A stretch of 64,000 bases of DNA, from contig NC_064034.1 in NCBI RefSeq assembly GCF_932526225.1, positions 808,501 to 872,500 on the forward strand. The letters are read 5' to 3'. This document shows, in pieces, positions 25,601 through 35,500 of this stretch. The first letter of the stretch is position 1. Each line of letters starts with the position of its first letter. Made by a program: the position numbers and the translations under genes. This stretch comes from Nematostella vectensis (Eukaryota > Cnidaria > Anthozoa > Actiniaria > Edwardsiidae). The notes under the pieces were generated by a model that saw nothing but the letters and a program-made list of their open reading frames with translations, searched no databases and was not told where the DNA came from.

Positions 25601-26968
25601 GAGAATTGGGATAAAAATAAACGCTAAATAAAAATGTCAATAACGTTGATATTCTACACTCACCAGAAGATTATGTTCCCGGCCGCTTTGTCCGGGGCGC
25701 GCCACTTCAAAGTAACACTCGTAAAATTATAGCCTTTTGAGTGGTTATGACCAACAGTGTTCTGTTGAAAAAAAAAAACCACACGGATTATCTTTATTGG
25801 CCGAGTGGTTAAGACCACAAGGATTATGCTTATTGGCCGAGTAGTAAAGACCACACGGATTATACTTATTGGCCGAGTGGTAAAGACCACACGGATTATA
25901 CTTATTGGCCGAGTGGTAAAGACCACACGGATTATACTTATTGGCCGAGTGGTAAAGACCACACGGATTATAATTATTGGCCAAATGGTAAAGACCACAC
26001 GGATTATAATTATTGGCCAAATGGTAAAGACCACACGGATTATACTAATTGGCAGAGTGGTAAAGACCACACAGATTATCTTTATTGGCCGAGTGGTAAA
26101 GACCACACGGATTATAATTATTGGCCAAATGGTAAAGACCACACGGATTATAATTACTGGCCAAATGGTAAAGACCACACGGATTATACTAATTGGCCGA
26201 GTGGTAAAGACCACACAAATTATCTTTATTGGCCGAGTGGTAAAGACCACACGGATTATCTTTATTGACCGAGTGGTTAAGACCACACGGATTATACTTA
26301 TTGGCCGAGTGGTTAAGACCACACGGATTATACTTATTGGCCGAGTGGCTAAGACCACACGGATTATACTTATTGGCCGAGTGGTAAAGACCACACGGAT
26401 TATACTTATTGGCCGAGTGGTAAAGACCACACGGATTATACTTATTGGCCGAGTGACTCGCGGGCCATGAGACGATAGAAAAGTTCTTGAGTTCATAAGT
26501 TCCCGTATGGCCAAAGCAAACAAAGGACGATAAGATATAGGAGGGTGGCTCAAGTGATCAGGATGCGGTGACCGGGAGGGGGGAGGGGACAGTGTCAAAC
26601 TAACAGGGGGTGGGTTAAATGGTCATCATACACACCCCGTAATCTCCACCGGAGCACCATATCTTCTGAGTGAAGGCCGGGAGGGGGGAGTTAAAAGTCC
26701 CGATAGGGTATGGAGGGCCGCTATGCCCAGCCTGCCTCGCTTGCATGATGAACCCCTTGAAATGGCTAATCCCATTGATGGCCACAGAAACTTCGGACCC
26801 AGGCGTGTAGCTGCCGGGGGTGACCGTGATCGAATAGGGGCTTGGCTCCGTTCGGGGTGTGTGAGAGCCATGTTTAGGCGTAAGCTCTTGGCAGGTGGTG
26901 GTGGGAGGGTAGTCCGGGAACGCAAGGCATGATGGGATGGCCAACGATACAGCCAAAAGAACAGCAAT
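13655..26968 (-). CDS. Ferric-chelate reductase 1-like protein: Reeler, two DOMON domains, cytochrome b561 (19 exons)
   Basis: Exons (minus): 26968-26636, 25761-25664, 25428-25317, 24009-23833, 20786-20688, 20084-20023, 19947-19862, 19770-19646, 19224-19048, 18618-18511, 17326-17268, 16505-16423, 16196-16071, 15416-15307, 15239-15153, 14733-14636, 14470-14412, 14049-13826, 13759-13655. All joins are in phase, giving 775 residues and a TAG. Residues 1-16 are a hydrophobic secretion signal, then a Reeler domain to about 181 (FWASVVETFDRFWVDLKS). DOMON 1 spans 182-364 (SGCGKAKGCFSEP), DOMON 2 365-547 (VGCGKTKACVSEP), then a b561 region with histidines in RGHG, VHRGLM, IAHPLIG and NWAHRSVG, the expected haem ligands. 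The C-terminus is a short tail with a final hydrophobic helix. Family knowledge suggests a transmembrane haem protein moving electrons across a membrane; metal substrate is inferred. The first exon follows a CCCATTTTCAG acceptor, so a start exon may lie upstream; alternatively translation begins at the ATG at 27031. Confidence 0.9.
15475..16070. repeat. 22-bp minisatellite containing a splice donor copy (about 27 units)
   Basis: On the minus strand the exon 16196-16071 ends CACG and is followed by GTATGTCACC. The array then repeats CACGGTATGTCACCCTACTG every 22 bp, so almost every unit carries a copy of the exon end and its 5' splice site. It fills most of the intron before the exon 15416-15307. 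Confidence 0.93.
16600..17262. repeat. 46-bp minisatellite abutting the exon 17326-17268 donor
   Basis: About 14 units of 45-46 bp (plus strand GTAAGTATTGTGATACACCT, then GCAATAAGCAGCAAGCGATG). On the minus strand the exon ends TACTGCAA followed by GTAAGTATCAC; each unit contains TATTGCAG followed by GTGTATCAC, a diverged copy of the same junction. It occupies most of the intron. Confidence 0.93.
17356..17425 (-). repeat. Displaced copy of the 3' end of exon 18618-18511
   Basis: On the minus strand this stretch contains GGGATACGGTAGCCCCGTG and GTGAAAAACACTGATGTGAC. It resembles the exon end GGATACGGCAAACCCGTG plus AAAAACACTCAG. It lies about 1.1 kb downstream in the intron and is not itself needed for the gene model. 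Confidence 0.7.
17966..18196 (+). repeat. Two tandem copies (about 95 bp) of a dispersed repeat
   Basis: Each copy carries GATGTTTAGTGTTTCACA, GAAAAGTATGAGATAAAACA, TGCTTTTGTTG and GTGGCTAACTTTGCCTCGG. The first copy is preceded by CAGGGCCGTATCCGGCATGA. The same family flanks the foldback element at 3056-4312 in reverse orientation. Confidence 0.8.
18355..18511 (-). repeat. Tandem copies of an exon end and donor
   Basis: Downstream (minus sense) of the exon 18618-18511 there are further copies of its last bases and donor: TGAAAAACACTCAGGTAAC at about 18420-18440, plus an AGCCCCGTGATACGC motif repeated near 18360-18460. The real junction is AACACTCAG followed by GTATAAC. Confidence 0.75.
19430..19605. 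repeat. Dispersed G-rich repeat fragment
   Basis: The stretch has long G runs (about 19439-19447 and 19541-19556), CGTGCCCCCAGTGCCCCACC and a CCTGCTACGGCC end. This composition is common in interspersed elements of invertebrates. It lies in an intron and has no coding sense. The class is not determined. Confidence 0.45.
20255..20700. repeat. Tandem repeat built on the splice donor of exon 20786-20688
   Basis: On the minus strand the exon ends ACACGATACGACATC followed by GTAAGTACAACACG. The array repeats CACGATACGACATCGTAAGT in units of about 28-46 bp, so each good copy holds the last 12-15 exon bases and a consensus GTAAGT donor. Units become shorter and more diverged away from the exon. Confidence 0.9.
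20800..22965. repeat. AT-rich 23/24-bp minisatellite, about 2.15 kb
   Basis: The unit is GAAAATTATATTATTGTAGT plus TGA or TAA (23 bp), with a 24-bp GTGTTTAAG variant; there are roughly 90 units. A block around 21071-21460 recurs at about 21834-22200 (landmark TTTTGTTTGAG at 21439 and 22179), which shows higher-order duplication. It fills the intron between the exons 24009-23833 and 20786-20688 and starts close to the acceptor of the latter. Confidence 0.95.
22966..23832. other. Unique intron sequence
   Basis: Intron sequence between the AT-rich array and exon 24009-23833. A 68-codon plus-strand open frame (23401-23607) is hydrophobic but low-complexity with no family features, so it is not called. 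I see nothing else. Confidence 0.4.
24010..25160. repeat. 31-bp minisatellite built on the splice acceptor of exon 24009-23833
   Basis: On the minus strand the acceptor reads CCCATTCACAG followed by exon bases ATCAGTAAGT. The array repeats CTGTCCCATTCACAG then ATCAGTAAGTAACG every 31 bp for about 37 units. The repeated unit thus includes the complete 3' splice site and the first ten exon bases. The first exon codons also form a donor-like GTAAGT, so each unit has an acceptor followed 4 nt later by a donor-like site. Confidence 0.95.
25431..25512. repeat. Short tandem repeat abutting an acceptor
   Basis: There are three copies of about 30 bp (GTGAATAAACCCAATATACC). They start exactly at the acceptor of exon 25428-25317, whose polypyrimidine end GGGTTTATTCACAG is part of the repeat. 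The further copies have CTCGG or CCGG where the real site has the AG. Confidence 0.75.
25785..26456. repeat. 36-bp minisatellite, about 19 units
   Basis: The unit reads TTGGCCGAGTGGTAAAGACC then ACACGGATTATACTTA. Because 36 is a multiple of 3, long frames stay open on both strands (26598-25660 minus, 25805-26470 plus); both are repeat artefacts apart from the genuine exon 25761-25664. Each unit holds TGGCCGAGTGG, identical to a tRNA Leu/Ser-type Pol III A box. The array ends about 25 bp upstream of the acceptor of that exon. Confidence 0.93.
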
Positions 26969-29900
26969 CTGAAAATGGGATAAAACTGATAAATAGTTGT
27001 TATATAAGCTGCAAAGACGCTGTGGCGACACCGAGGCGGGGTGGGGGGGGGGGGGGGGGGGGGAGGATGAAGTCTTCTCTGGCTACGCGCCTGTTGATAA
27101 TTATCACAAAATAGTGTGTGACAATTCAATCACACTTCGGCCAATCACACTTTGGGTTCACACTTTACAAAGCCGTCTGAATTTCATTTCTTGCATAAAA
27201 AGATGATCGTATGACAGTACCCCGAGCAACGTGAATCAAACTGTTTCATCCAGCAATTTAGAGTTCTAATATCTTTACGACTGAGCCATTTGTTCCCTTT
27301 TTCCCTAAACAGGGTTGAATAGGATAAAACATGGAAAAACAGGGTAAAATATGGTAACACATGGTGAAACATGATGAATGCGATATAGCAGGTATAACTC
27401 GTGTAAAACAGCTAACGATCTCATGATCATTAGGAAGATCATTAAGAAGGACAGATATTTATAAACAAAGATCAAGAAAGATATGCAGTCATTTGTCAAG
27501 TAGCCTTTATCTTCGAGGCATGATGTCTCGTGATTTTATGGAGCGCGATCGAAAGCCTAATCGAAACACAAAGATTAATTATTGAATCGAAACACAAATT
27601 ATTGATCGAAACATCAAGATGAATTATTGAATGCATCTTTTGCTGTTTAACGGGAGAGGGACATTCATTTGCGCCAAAAGATGTATCGATATCGTGTATT
27701 ATACGTCCATTAACATCACACGAAACATCATAAGCATGCCTCCGGACTCTTCGAAACCTCAGTAACTCGAGCGCTGAAGTGAACTATGTCTCTGTATTTT
27801 TAATTTATTTTTAACTCGGGTGGTTTAACTCGGTCTTTACCACTCGATAACTGGAACTCCCTATACAACTCGAATCATTTCCCAATTCTTGTGGAGGCAC
27901 GAGTATCAGGAGATAACTGTATTTTCTTGTAAAACTGGCTAAACATGAGCTGAGCTGAGTGCAATGTATGGCATTTGATTTCATGCATTTTTTGCTTCAG
28001 CGTGAAATACATGAGTGAAACAGCTTTCATCTTTCTAAGTACTCGTCAACAATAATACTAGCGTTAAGAATTCTTAAATTTTTAGATCAACATTATTTTG
28101 TTGTAATTCTGAACCAAGATTAAAATGATAAAAAAAGAACAAGTACAAATGACAGAAAGTAAAAAAACTAGAATAATGCCCCTTTGCAAAAATATTGACA
28201 TAATCATTTGCAATGTTAATAAAATACTTCGCCAAACACTTCGGGTGTTAATCAGATCTTTTAGTCATGCGACGGAAGTCTTATTTTCTTTTTAAAATTA
28301 TATAAGTAACACTTTGGTGTGTTACAGAGCATTACCTGAGTACTAACCATCAGAAAACACGGCCTACCGGCCATGTTCAGTCGCGCATGTCGACCCTTTT
28401 TCAGCTAGCGACAGATTCGCGTGAAGCACGATCGAGGCGGACGGCGTGCGATAGAATCTGAGAGTTCAAGAGAATAGAAAGCCTCAAACAAACAAAGCAA
28501 GCTCTCCCGATGCACTAGCTGGCTTATCTGTGTGTGTGGGCGACTGGCGAGCTTTACAGCGGTAATAGCAGGTGACAGAGAATAAGTAGTGACAGATGGA
28601 GAACAACCGCAATAAAATCATGAATAAAAGCAAATGAGCTGAACTCAGGGCAGTAATGGACTAGATGCCGTAAAACTGTAAGATATTGCGGTTTTTGTTG
28701 AAAAATGTGGCAAAGAGTTAAGGTAATTAGCCAGTATCACGTACAGTCTAGCTGCTGCTATGCTAGTCAACAAGACTCGACTAAAGCAAACACACCAATG
28801 GTGTGATGAATTAAGATGAGGGAAAGGGAAAAACGAGAACAAGGAAGGAGAGAAAGATGGGAAAAAGCGGAGAGGGAAAGTTGGGTTTTCTAGAAGAAAG
28901 AGGTCGTAAAGAAATTGAAAATAAGATAAAAAGCACAAACTAATAAAGGAGTACTCAAATCCCAATGGTCATAAGCAGCTTGAACTAAGCAAATATATCA
29001 TATTACAAAAAATTTGAATAACCATTAAAGGTATTCTGGCTAGAGATGAATAATTCTATATCAGTCAGTATTACGAAGGTGGTAATTTTAGCGGTATGAT
29101 CAAATGTAGCCACTACGGTCACTGCAGAACGCCAGTGAAGGTACGACAACACGTCGGATCTACTCTACTCATTGTCGCATAACCTAATCTACTGATTCTT
29201 TATTTGTAGAAGCTTAGAGGTTGCTTTAAATTAAGTCATTTCAATACAACAAGCGTGTAAAGCGCAGCTATCAGGTAATGCTTCACGAGGGAAAATAAAT
29301 ATATACCTGTACCCCTCCCCCTGCGGCTTATCGAGGATGTGCGGGACATATGAGGCGGAAAATGTCATCTCTCGACCTTCCTACGAGATGTCATTATCAC
29401 GCAAAAGTAATCGAACTAGTAAGCGGATGGTAAATGAGCAAAAGAGGGAGTTTCTGGAGTTCCTACTAAGCAGGGATAATTTACACTCGATGCTTAGAAA
29501 CAAAGAACAGATACCGTTCATATAACATATCAGTATTACATATTGCATAACAGAGCGAGCTGTGTACGATGCTCTCGGACGCGGCGTCCAACTCTATTAG
29601 TACAGTGACAGAGTAGTGCGGAAAATAAGCGAGTCCAGTAAAGTTTCACCAAATATAAGTGCTTTTCAGTAACCGTAGAGATATGCGAGGCTGTGGAACA
29701 GGTATATGAGGAGTGATAATATGCAAATTGAACATAGGTCAAAATTTAAATTAAAAAAAAAAAGGTAAGCCGAGCATACATTTATGGTCACAATTCCGTT
29801 CATTTCCTACAGTATGACAGATTTACACTCTAGATGGCTGAGTTTACAGGAAAAGGTCACCTCTAGGTATATTCTAATTCTATTTGTTATTCATACCGGC

Positions 29901-30410
29901 TTTCAAAAGTACGTACCATCACTAATTATGCAGATCTGCAGAATCCCCCGCAGATATCGCCGCAGATCCAGACGTTATGATACTGTGGTTTCCGAATAAA
30001 AGGGAAAGCAAAGACTCCAAAAGCTAATGGCACAACCGCGGAAAGGACGGCTCGCGGGAATGATAATGACCAATAACACTGTGAAGATAAGTAAACTATT
30101 GACAGGGATGTCATCAGAGGTCAACAAGGTCACTGTCGATGTAACAACAACCCTTTGTTGTTTTGAAAAGAAAATTGCATTTTTAGAAATAAACCATAAG
30201 ATTCTTGAGTAAAGGCTGGATTTTTTTTACAGCCTAGAATTGCCCTTCCTCCCTCCCTTACAACTCAAATATCTTTGTAAATGAAAATTGATTCAATAAA
30301 ACAAAAAGATGGAACTGTTTTGTATTTATATAGCGCATATCCTGTTTGCAAGTTTGCAAGCGGTACTCGGTGTTACCATAGCGGAAAATCCTCTCTGAAA
30401 TTTGAGCCCT

Positions 30411-30472
30411 CGCTGTTCCTGGGGCGAGCGCACCTGCGTCCGTTTTTTTTCTGCCCTCGTCCCCAGGAAACC
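30411..30472. repeat. Short hairpin-forming inverted repeat
   Basis: TTCCTGGGGCGAG is matched about 35 bp later by CTCGTCCCCAGGAA. This may be the remnant of a small inverted-repeat element. Confidence 0.45.
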
Positions 30473-30734
30473 CGGCTGATAATTCAAGATGGCGCCCGAT
30501 CAGGGAACGGAGAGTGTTTAACGCGATAAGACACCTAGAAGCGCTTGTAAACAAGCTATTTAACATGGCGAGACGTGATCAAGTAAATGCACTTCACATA
30601 AGAGTGACGTCAGTGTGTAGCGGACGCTCCCAAAGGTAACTGGCGCTAAAGAGCCGCTGGAAAAGTTTGTAGGGCTAGTTCTAGGGGCGATTTCAAACTG
30701 AAAGCCGATGAAGGCAAAATTATTCTGACGGAAT

Positions 30735-30845
30735 TAAATACATATATGTTATTTACCAGCTGGGAGGTCCGTATCGTGAAATACCGTGGCCGAGGTCTTG
30801 GAAATACTGACCGAGGCCGGCCGGCTCCATTTTGTATTTCCACAA
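30735..30845. repeat. Possible dispersed element fragment
   Basis: The segment contains TTACCAGCTGGGAGGTCCGT, GTGAAATACCGTGGCCGAGG and GACCGAGGCCGGCCGGC. The partly palindromic GGCCGAGG motifs suggest a hairpin-type interspersed repeat. The assignment rests on general recall of cnidarian repeats and is weak. Confidence 0.3.
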
Positions 30846-32388
30846 AACGCTTTTATTCCTCCACAAATAAAGAACCTCTAAACAAGAAATTCTCTGGGTT
30901 TTGACCAACAATTTTGTAAAATGATTTAGTCCAAATTGATACGTCGTTCTCAACTCGAATTGATAGTAGAAATGTATTCTTTCGCTTTAAATCCTCCACA
31001 GACGATAAGATATATTCACTAAAGAACTTCTCTTGAATGTGGATACGTTTAGCTGGTTATGCAGGTAAATTCCTAGAGTGATTTGTCGTTTTTCTTCGTA
31101 TGAACAAACAATTTGCTGCCTTTTTTATCCCAAATAAACTTTCAGCAAACTTGAAATTGTCCCGCGCGTTGCAAAATCATTATGGCGGGAAATTGTCAAA
31201 ACACAGGGAGTTTGAAGCCGATTTTCTGTAAAGTCAATGATTCTAGATGAAATGACAAATAAAATGCCTCTTCAGTCTGACGATCTATAACCTCGGGAGT
31301 AAAAATCCGGTTTTCGATGGGCATTTTACAAATCAACTCACTATTTCGAGCTTTGGGGTGAGCGGTTTGATGGATACCGGACCCCGAAAAAAAAAAATTC
31401 TTTTTTCGGGATACCAAAATGGAACGTCAGAAATACGTTCACTTTCGTTCAGTGCAAACGAAATCGTTGTCTTGTTAAAATTTAATTTGTCTTGTTAAAA
31501 TTTAATTAGTTTGAACTTTTTGAGAAGAAACGCTGTCGTGGGCCAATGTGAAAAACTTTGTTTAGGTTGTGTTAATGCTGCAGCCCCACGCTCCAGCAGG
31601 CGAATTATTACTCGTGAGTTTACTTAAACTTAAGAAATAATTCCTCGCGCTTTGCCCAGTCCACCCCGACCGCGGCGACGCCAGGTCGGTCCCCCAGAAG
31701 GTCCTCTGGCCTATATCGTAGTCACAAGGATTCGAGCTGACAAGGGAAGGGATGTTGTCAGAAGATTGCTGGGTACAGCATAATCATGAGTCAAAGACTG
31801 GACAGTAGTCTATAAGTGATAAGTATAGTCATTTTTAAGACACTTGATTTTAATTTGAATTCATACTGTCTATAATTTATCTATATCAGGGCATAATAGA
31901 AATGCACATTGAATTTTATCAATAACAGGCTTATTTTACTATATACATTATCTTGCATTCAATGTTTATCTAGAAAACATCGCCAAATATTTGGCAGAAA
32001 TTCAAATTAAAATATTTACAACAATGTACAAAACCTAATAAACAATCTTTACAAATATGTGAATTTGTTTTACATAATCTACATGTGTATTACCTACCAA
32101 TACATGCTAGTTACCTATTCTATAAAAGTTGCACCGAATGCTTAATTTGAGAAACATATTTTGAAATGGGGCAAACTGGTCTGCGCACATCCTGCTTTCG
32201 TAATCTTTAACAACAAGTATTTTGGTTTGCAAATCAAAAGCGATGGGCGAAATTTTAATCCCCAAAACAAAATCCGTAAAACTCAAGTGATATGCTGTGA
32301 TTTTATCAATCATTTCCATTTCGCAGTGACCCCTCACGAACACACGAATGTGTTAACAAAAATATTATAATGTGATAAACAAAAGGGG

Positions 32389-32576
32389 GGGGGGGGGGTT
32401 GTACAGTTTGTTCACACAGGAGCGAGAAGGCTGTACAGTTTGTTCACACAGGAGCGAGAAGGCTGTACAGTTTGTTCACACAGGAGCGAGAAGGCTGTAC
32501 AGTTCGTTCACACAGGAGCGAGAAAGTTGTACAGTTCGTTCACACAGGGGCGAGAAGGCTGTAAAGTTCGTTGTAC
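32389..32576. repeat. 32-bp tandem repeat overlapping a coding 3' end
   Basis: About 5.5 units of GTACAGTTTGTTCACACAGG plus AGCGAGAAGGCT (starts at 32401, 32433, 32465, 32497, 32529, 32561) follow a G run. The last codons and stop of the PP2C-like gene (32540-32576, minus) lie inside the first units. Confidence 0.92.
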
Positions 32577-35500
32577 TTCTCATCTCCTTCCTTATTCACT
32601 TCATAATTATTACTGTTACGCATACTCATCTCCCGAAACCGGTTTTGAATCCGGTCGATTAGCAACAGTCCGGGTGGCCGGACAGTTTCTGGCCCTCCGG
32701 AAACCAGTCGGAGAGGTTCGCTGGGAAAGGCCCCGACCTCAAAGGCGACCACAGATGCATGGTCCAGTTTCCCGGGAAGTTGCTGCACGCGCCGACGAAA
32801 CATCTCGTTGTCACGTGGTCGCCGGCGCCCATTGCTCATGCTCGGAGCTTTACGGTCCACTTCTTGCAGGAATGTGCGTTTCTCATTGGTGCATTTACAC
32901 ACGTGGGAGAGAAGCTTTGCGCAGAGCTGCTGAGCACTGAGTTCGTCTTCAGGCGCCTCGCCCTCAATTACCTGTAAAAAATTGGGCATAATGTTAGTAC
33001 GTCATGTAAGCCCCCACGAACTGGCACTAACTTTAGAAAACTAGGCTATCACTTTCAATAAAAATCTTACCTGGGTCATATCGTGTAGTGACTTGTTGAG
33101 GCGCACAGGGGGGACATCCCAAGGGGAGTAAGAGGAGGACATGGGCGTGTCACGTGTGGTGATAGGCGTGCCACGCCTCACCCTGCTTGTCTTCTCGAGA
33201 ATTGAAGTATCATTCATCAGATCAATTAGTGAGTCAGCACTATAGGCGGACTTTATGGGGCCCTGGCAGTGATCACAGTGGGACACCACAGGATCGAAAT
33301 TATCCGAGACGCCATCGCTAGTAAGGAAGACGATGTCCCCCGTGGTAACAGTGGTGTAAGAGAAAGTCATGTTCTCCAGGTCAGGGTTATACCCGTCCAC
33401 GGGACCGAGAGATCCCCCCGGACACCGCATGTCTCGCTGCTCGCAGTGGGAACCAATAGTGATCTCCCGGACGCCGTTGTTTTTATTATACACGAAAGCG
33501 AGGCTGTCACCGACGTTAAGGACGCAGAGTCCCCATTGGTTAGTTCCTTCAAGCTCCGCGACAACCGCTGTACACAGTGTTGTCATGGTAGCACTGTTCT
33601 TTATGATGCATGACTGCGCAAACTCGAAGGACTTGAGAAGAAGGTTGAACACGTCATGCGTGTTGGACGCCGTGAACAAATACTGATTGAGATACTGCAC
33701 AGAACCTGCCACCGCGGACCGCGCTGCAAGCCGGGATTTCGTGCCCCAGCTCACCCCGTCCGCTAGCGATATAATGCAGTTGTTCGGTCGTGCGACTACA
33801 GCAAAGACATCCGCCACGGGCTCGCCCGCGCACAGGTTAGTCAGCGGATCCAACTCGTACAGGGATATTCCGATACCACATGCCCGGTCATGTCTCTTTC
33901 TCCACTCACTAAGCGCATTGCATGTCTTGGAGGTTCGCACCTCCGCGGGCTTGAAGGATTCCATGTGCTTGGGATCGAATACCATACTTTGTATCCCCTC
34001 CCCGGGGCCTGTTGTCGCCACGCTGACAGCCCTCGCCAGTGAGCTGAGCCTCTCTCTGGGGAGGTCTACGATTTTCTTGCTCCATTCCACGTTATTGTCT
34101 TGCTTCATTTTCTCCCTGTGACACAAAGTAAGGACATTGTAAGAGGATGTGTAAACTACGGGGCGGGTTAGTGCGTCATGTAAAATGCCATGAACTTGCA
34201 CTAACGCCCTACCCCTACATGAAGTACTGACCATTGGGTATTACATGAAGTACTGACCTTGGCGTATTTCATGAGGTGCTGACCCTAGAGCGCGTACAGC
34301 GCAAAATGGTTACAGACCCTCTCATAAACCCATTATTATGTCATTATTCACATTAAGATATAACTTTAACTGTTTATCCAGTTGTGCGGACCTACAATCT
34401 CAAACAAACTCACGCGCAACCCGAAAATGACTTTATTCCGTGAGTGGCGCCGAGATGGTATGACCAAGCGGAGAGTTGACTCAAAACACTTTGATTTGAA
34501 TTGTGTTTTTTTCTAAATAGCTTAACAAGCAACTCGAAGGTGACCTCTAATCCATATCATGAGCGGCCCCGAAGCATCCTGCGCCATTTTCTTTGGTCTT
34601 CCAAACTTCCTGAATGTAGATACTCTCAATTAAAGAATAATAAAAAACAATCAAATGGAATGATTTAACAATAATCTTCCAGTCTGTCTTGCTGCTGACC
34701 TGCTGCTAACGTGCGCGAGACTAACAGTAACAAGTAAATACAGTCATCAAGCAGTCATTTTACTGCAAATATACGAACACTACCCCCAACCACCTCTTCC
34801 TCTGCGATGCAGTTATTTTAGTGTAAATATATGATACGAACACTACCCCCCCCCACCACTTCTTCCCCGCGATGACCCTTCTTATAATGACGCTTTCTCA
34901 ACTCCAGCTATAAACAGAATTTCTTCCTACATTTGTTGAAATGCTAATTTACAAGCGAATAAGAAAGGAAAGAACACTAATAATCGCATTTATTCCTTGC
35001 AAGTTCAAATTTCAACAACAGAACCTTAGATTCCACTTGACACCTGTCATATCTAATTCTACCTCAGGGTAATATGCTGAATGCAAGACGTCTCAATTAC
35101 AAATGATGTTCTGCATGTAGGAGCATATAATAATTTTGATATTCAATACCGAATAGCGAACCAAACCTTTTAATTCTTTATATCAAAAATACAACGGTCT
35201 ATTTGCAAAGAAGTATGTTACTTAATATCAAAGACAATATTCTATGTATAATATTCCAGATATTTGCTTGAGTAAGCCGGTAAACATGATTGCTTGGTGT
35301 TACTTGATATTGTGTCGCTTTTTTTAAATGAATAGTTAGCCTTCCTAACAGTTGTTTTTCGTTAATTCAAAAAAAAAAAAAGTAGTAAAAAATAGCAACA
35401 GTAAAGTAAAGTGTGTGGGTGGGCGTATAAGCTTTACCAGTATTGCTCTTGAGGATTGAACAGTTCCCGGGGAACAGCTACCGAAAACCTGCGCTTCGGT

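Larger units (their letters stand above)
27037..32388. other. Intergenic region, no gene recognised
   Basis: The region begins with a G homopolymer (about 27043-27063) and is otherwise AT-rich. It may hold the promoter and a non-coding or start exon of the ferric-reductase-like gene, but I could not identify one securely. Short frames (for example 28645-28965 minus, 30258-30566 minus) have no recognisable motifs. Confidence 0.4.

Noticed and set aside
25660-26598. Long open frames on both strands
   Set aside because: The 36-bp unit is a multiple of three and lacks stops. Only 25761-25664 (minus) is supported as an exon.
28645-28965. 106-codon hydrophobic minus frame in the intergenic region
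   Set aside because: Low-complexity F/S/L-rich translation of AG-rich DNA with no splice or family support.
33269-34121. Plus-strand frames across the PP2C exon (105-144 codons)
   Set aside because: They are shadows of the minus-strand exon, which has clear PP2C motifs.
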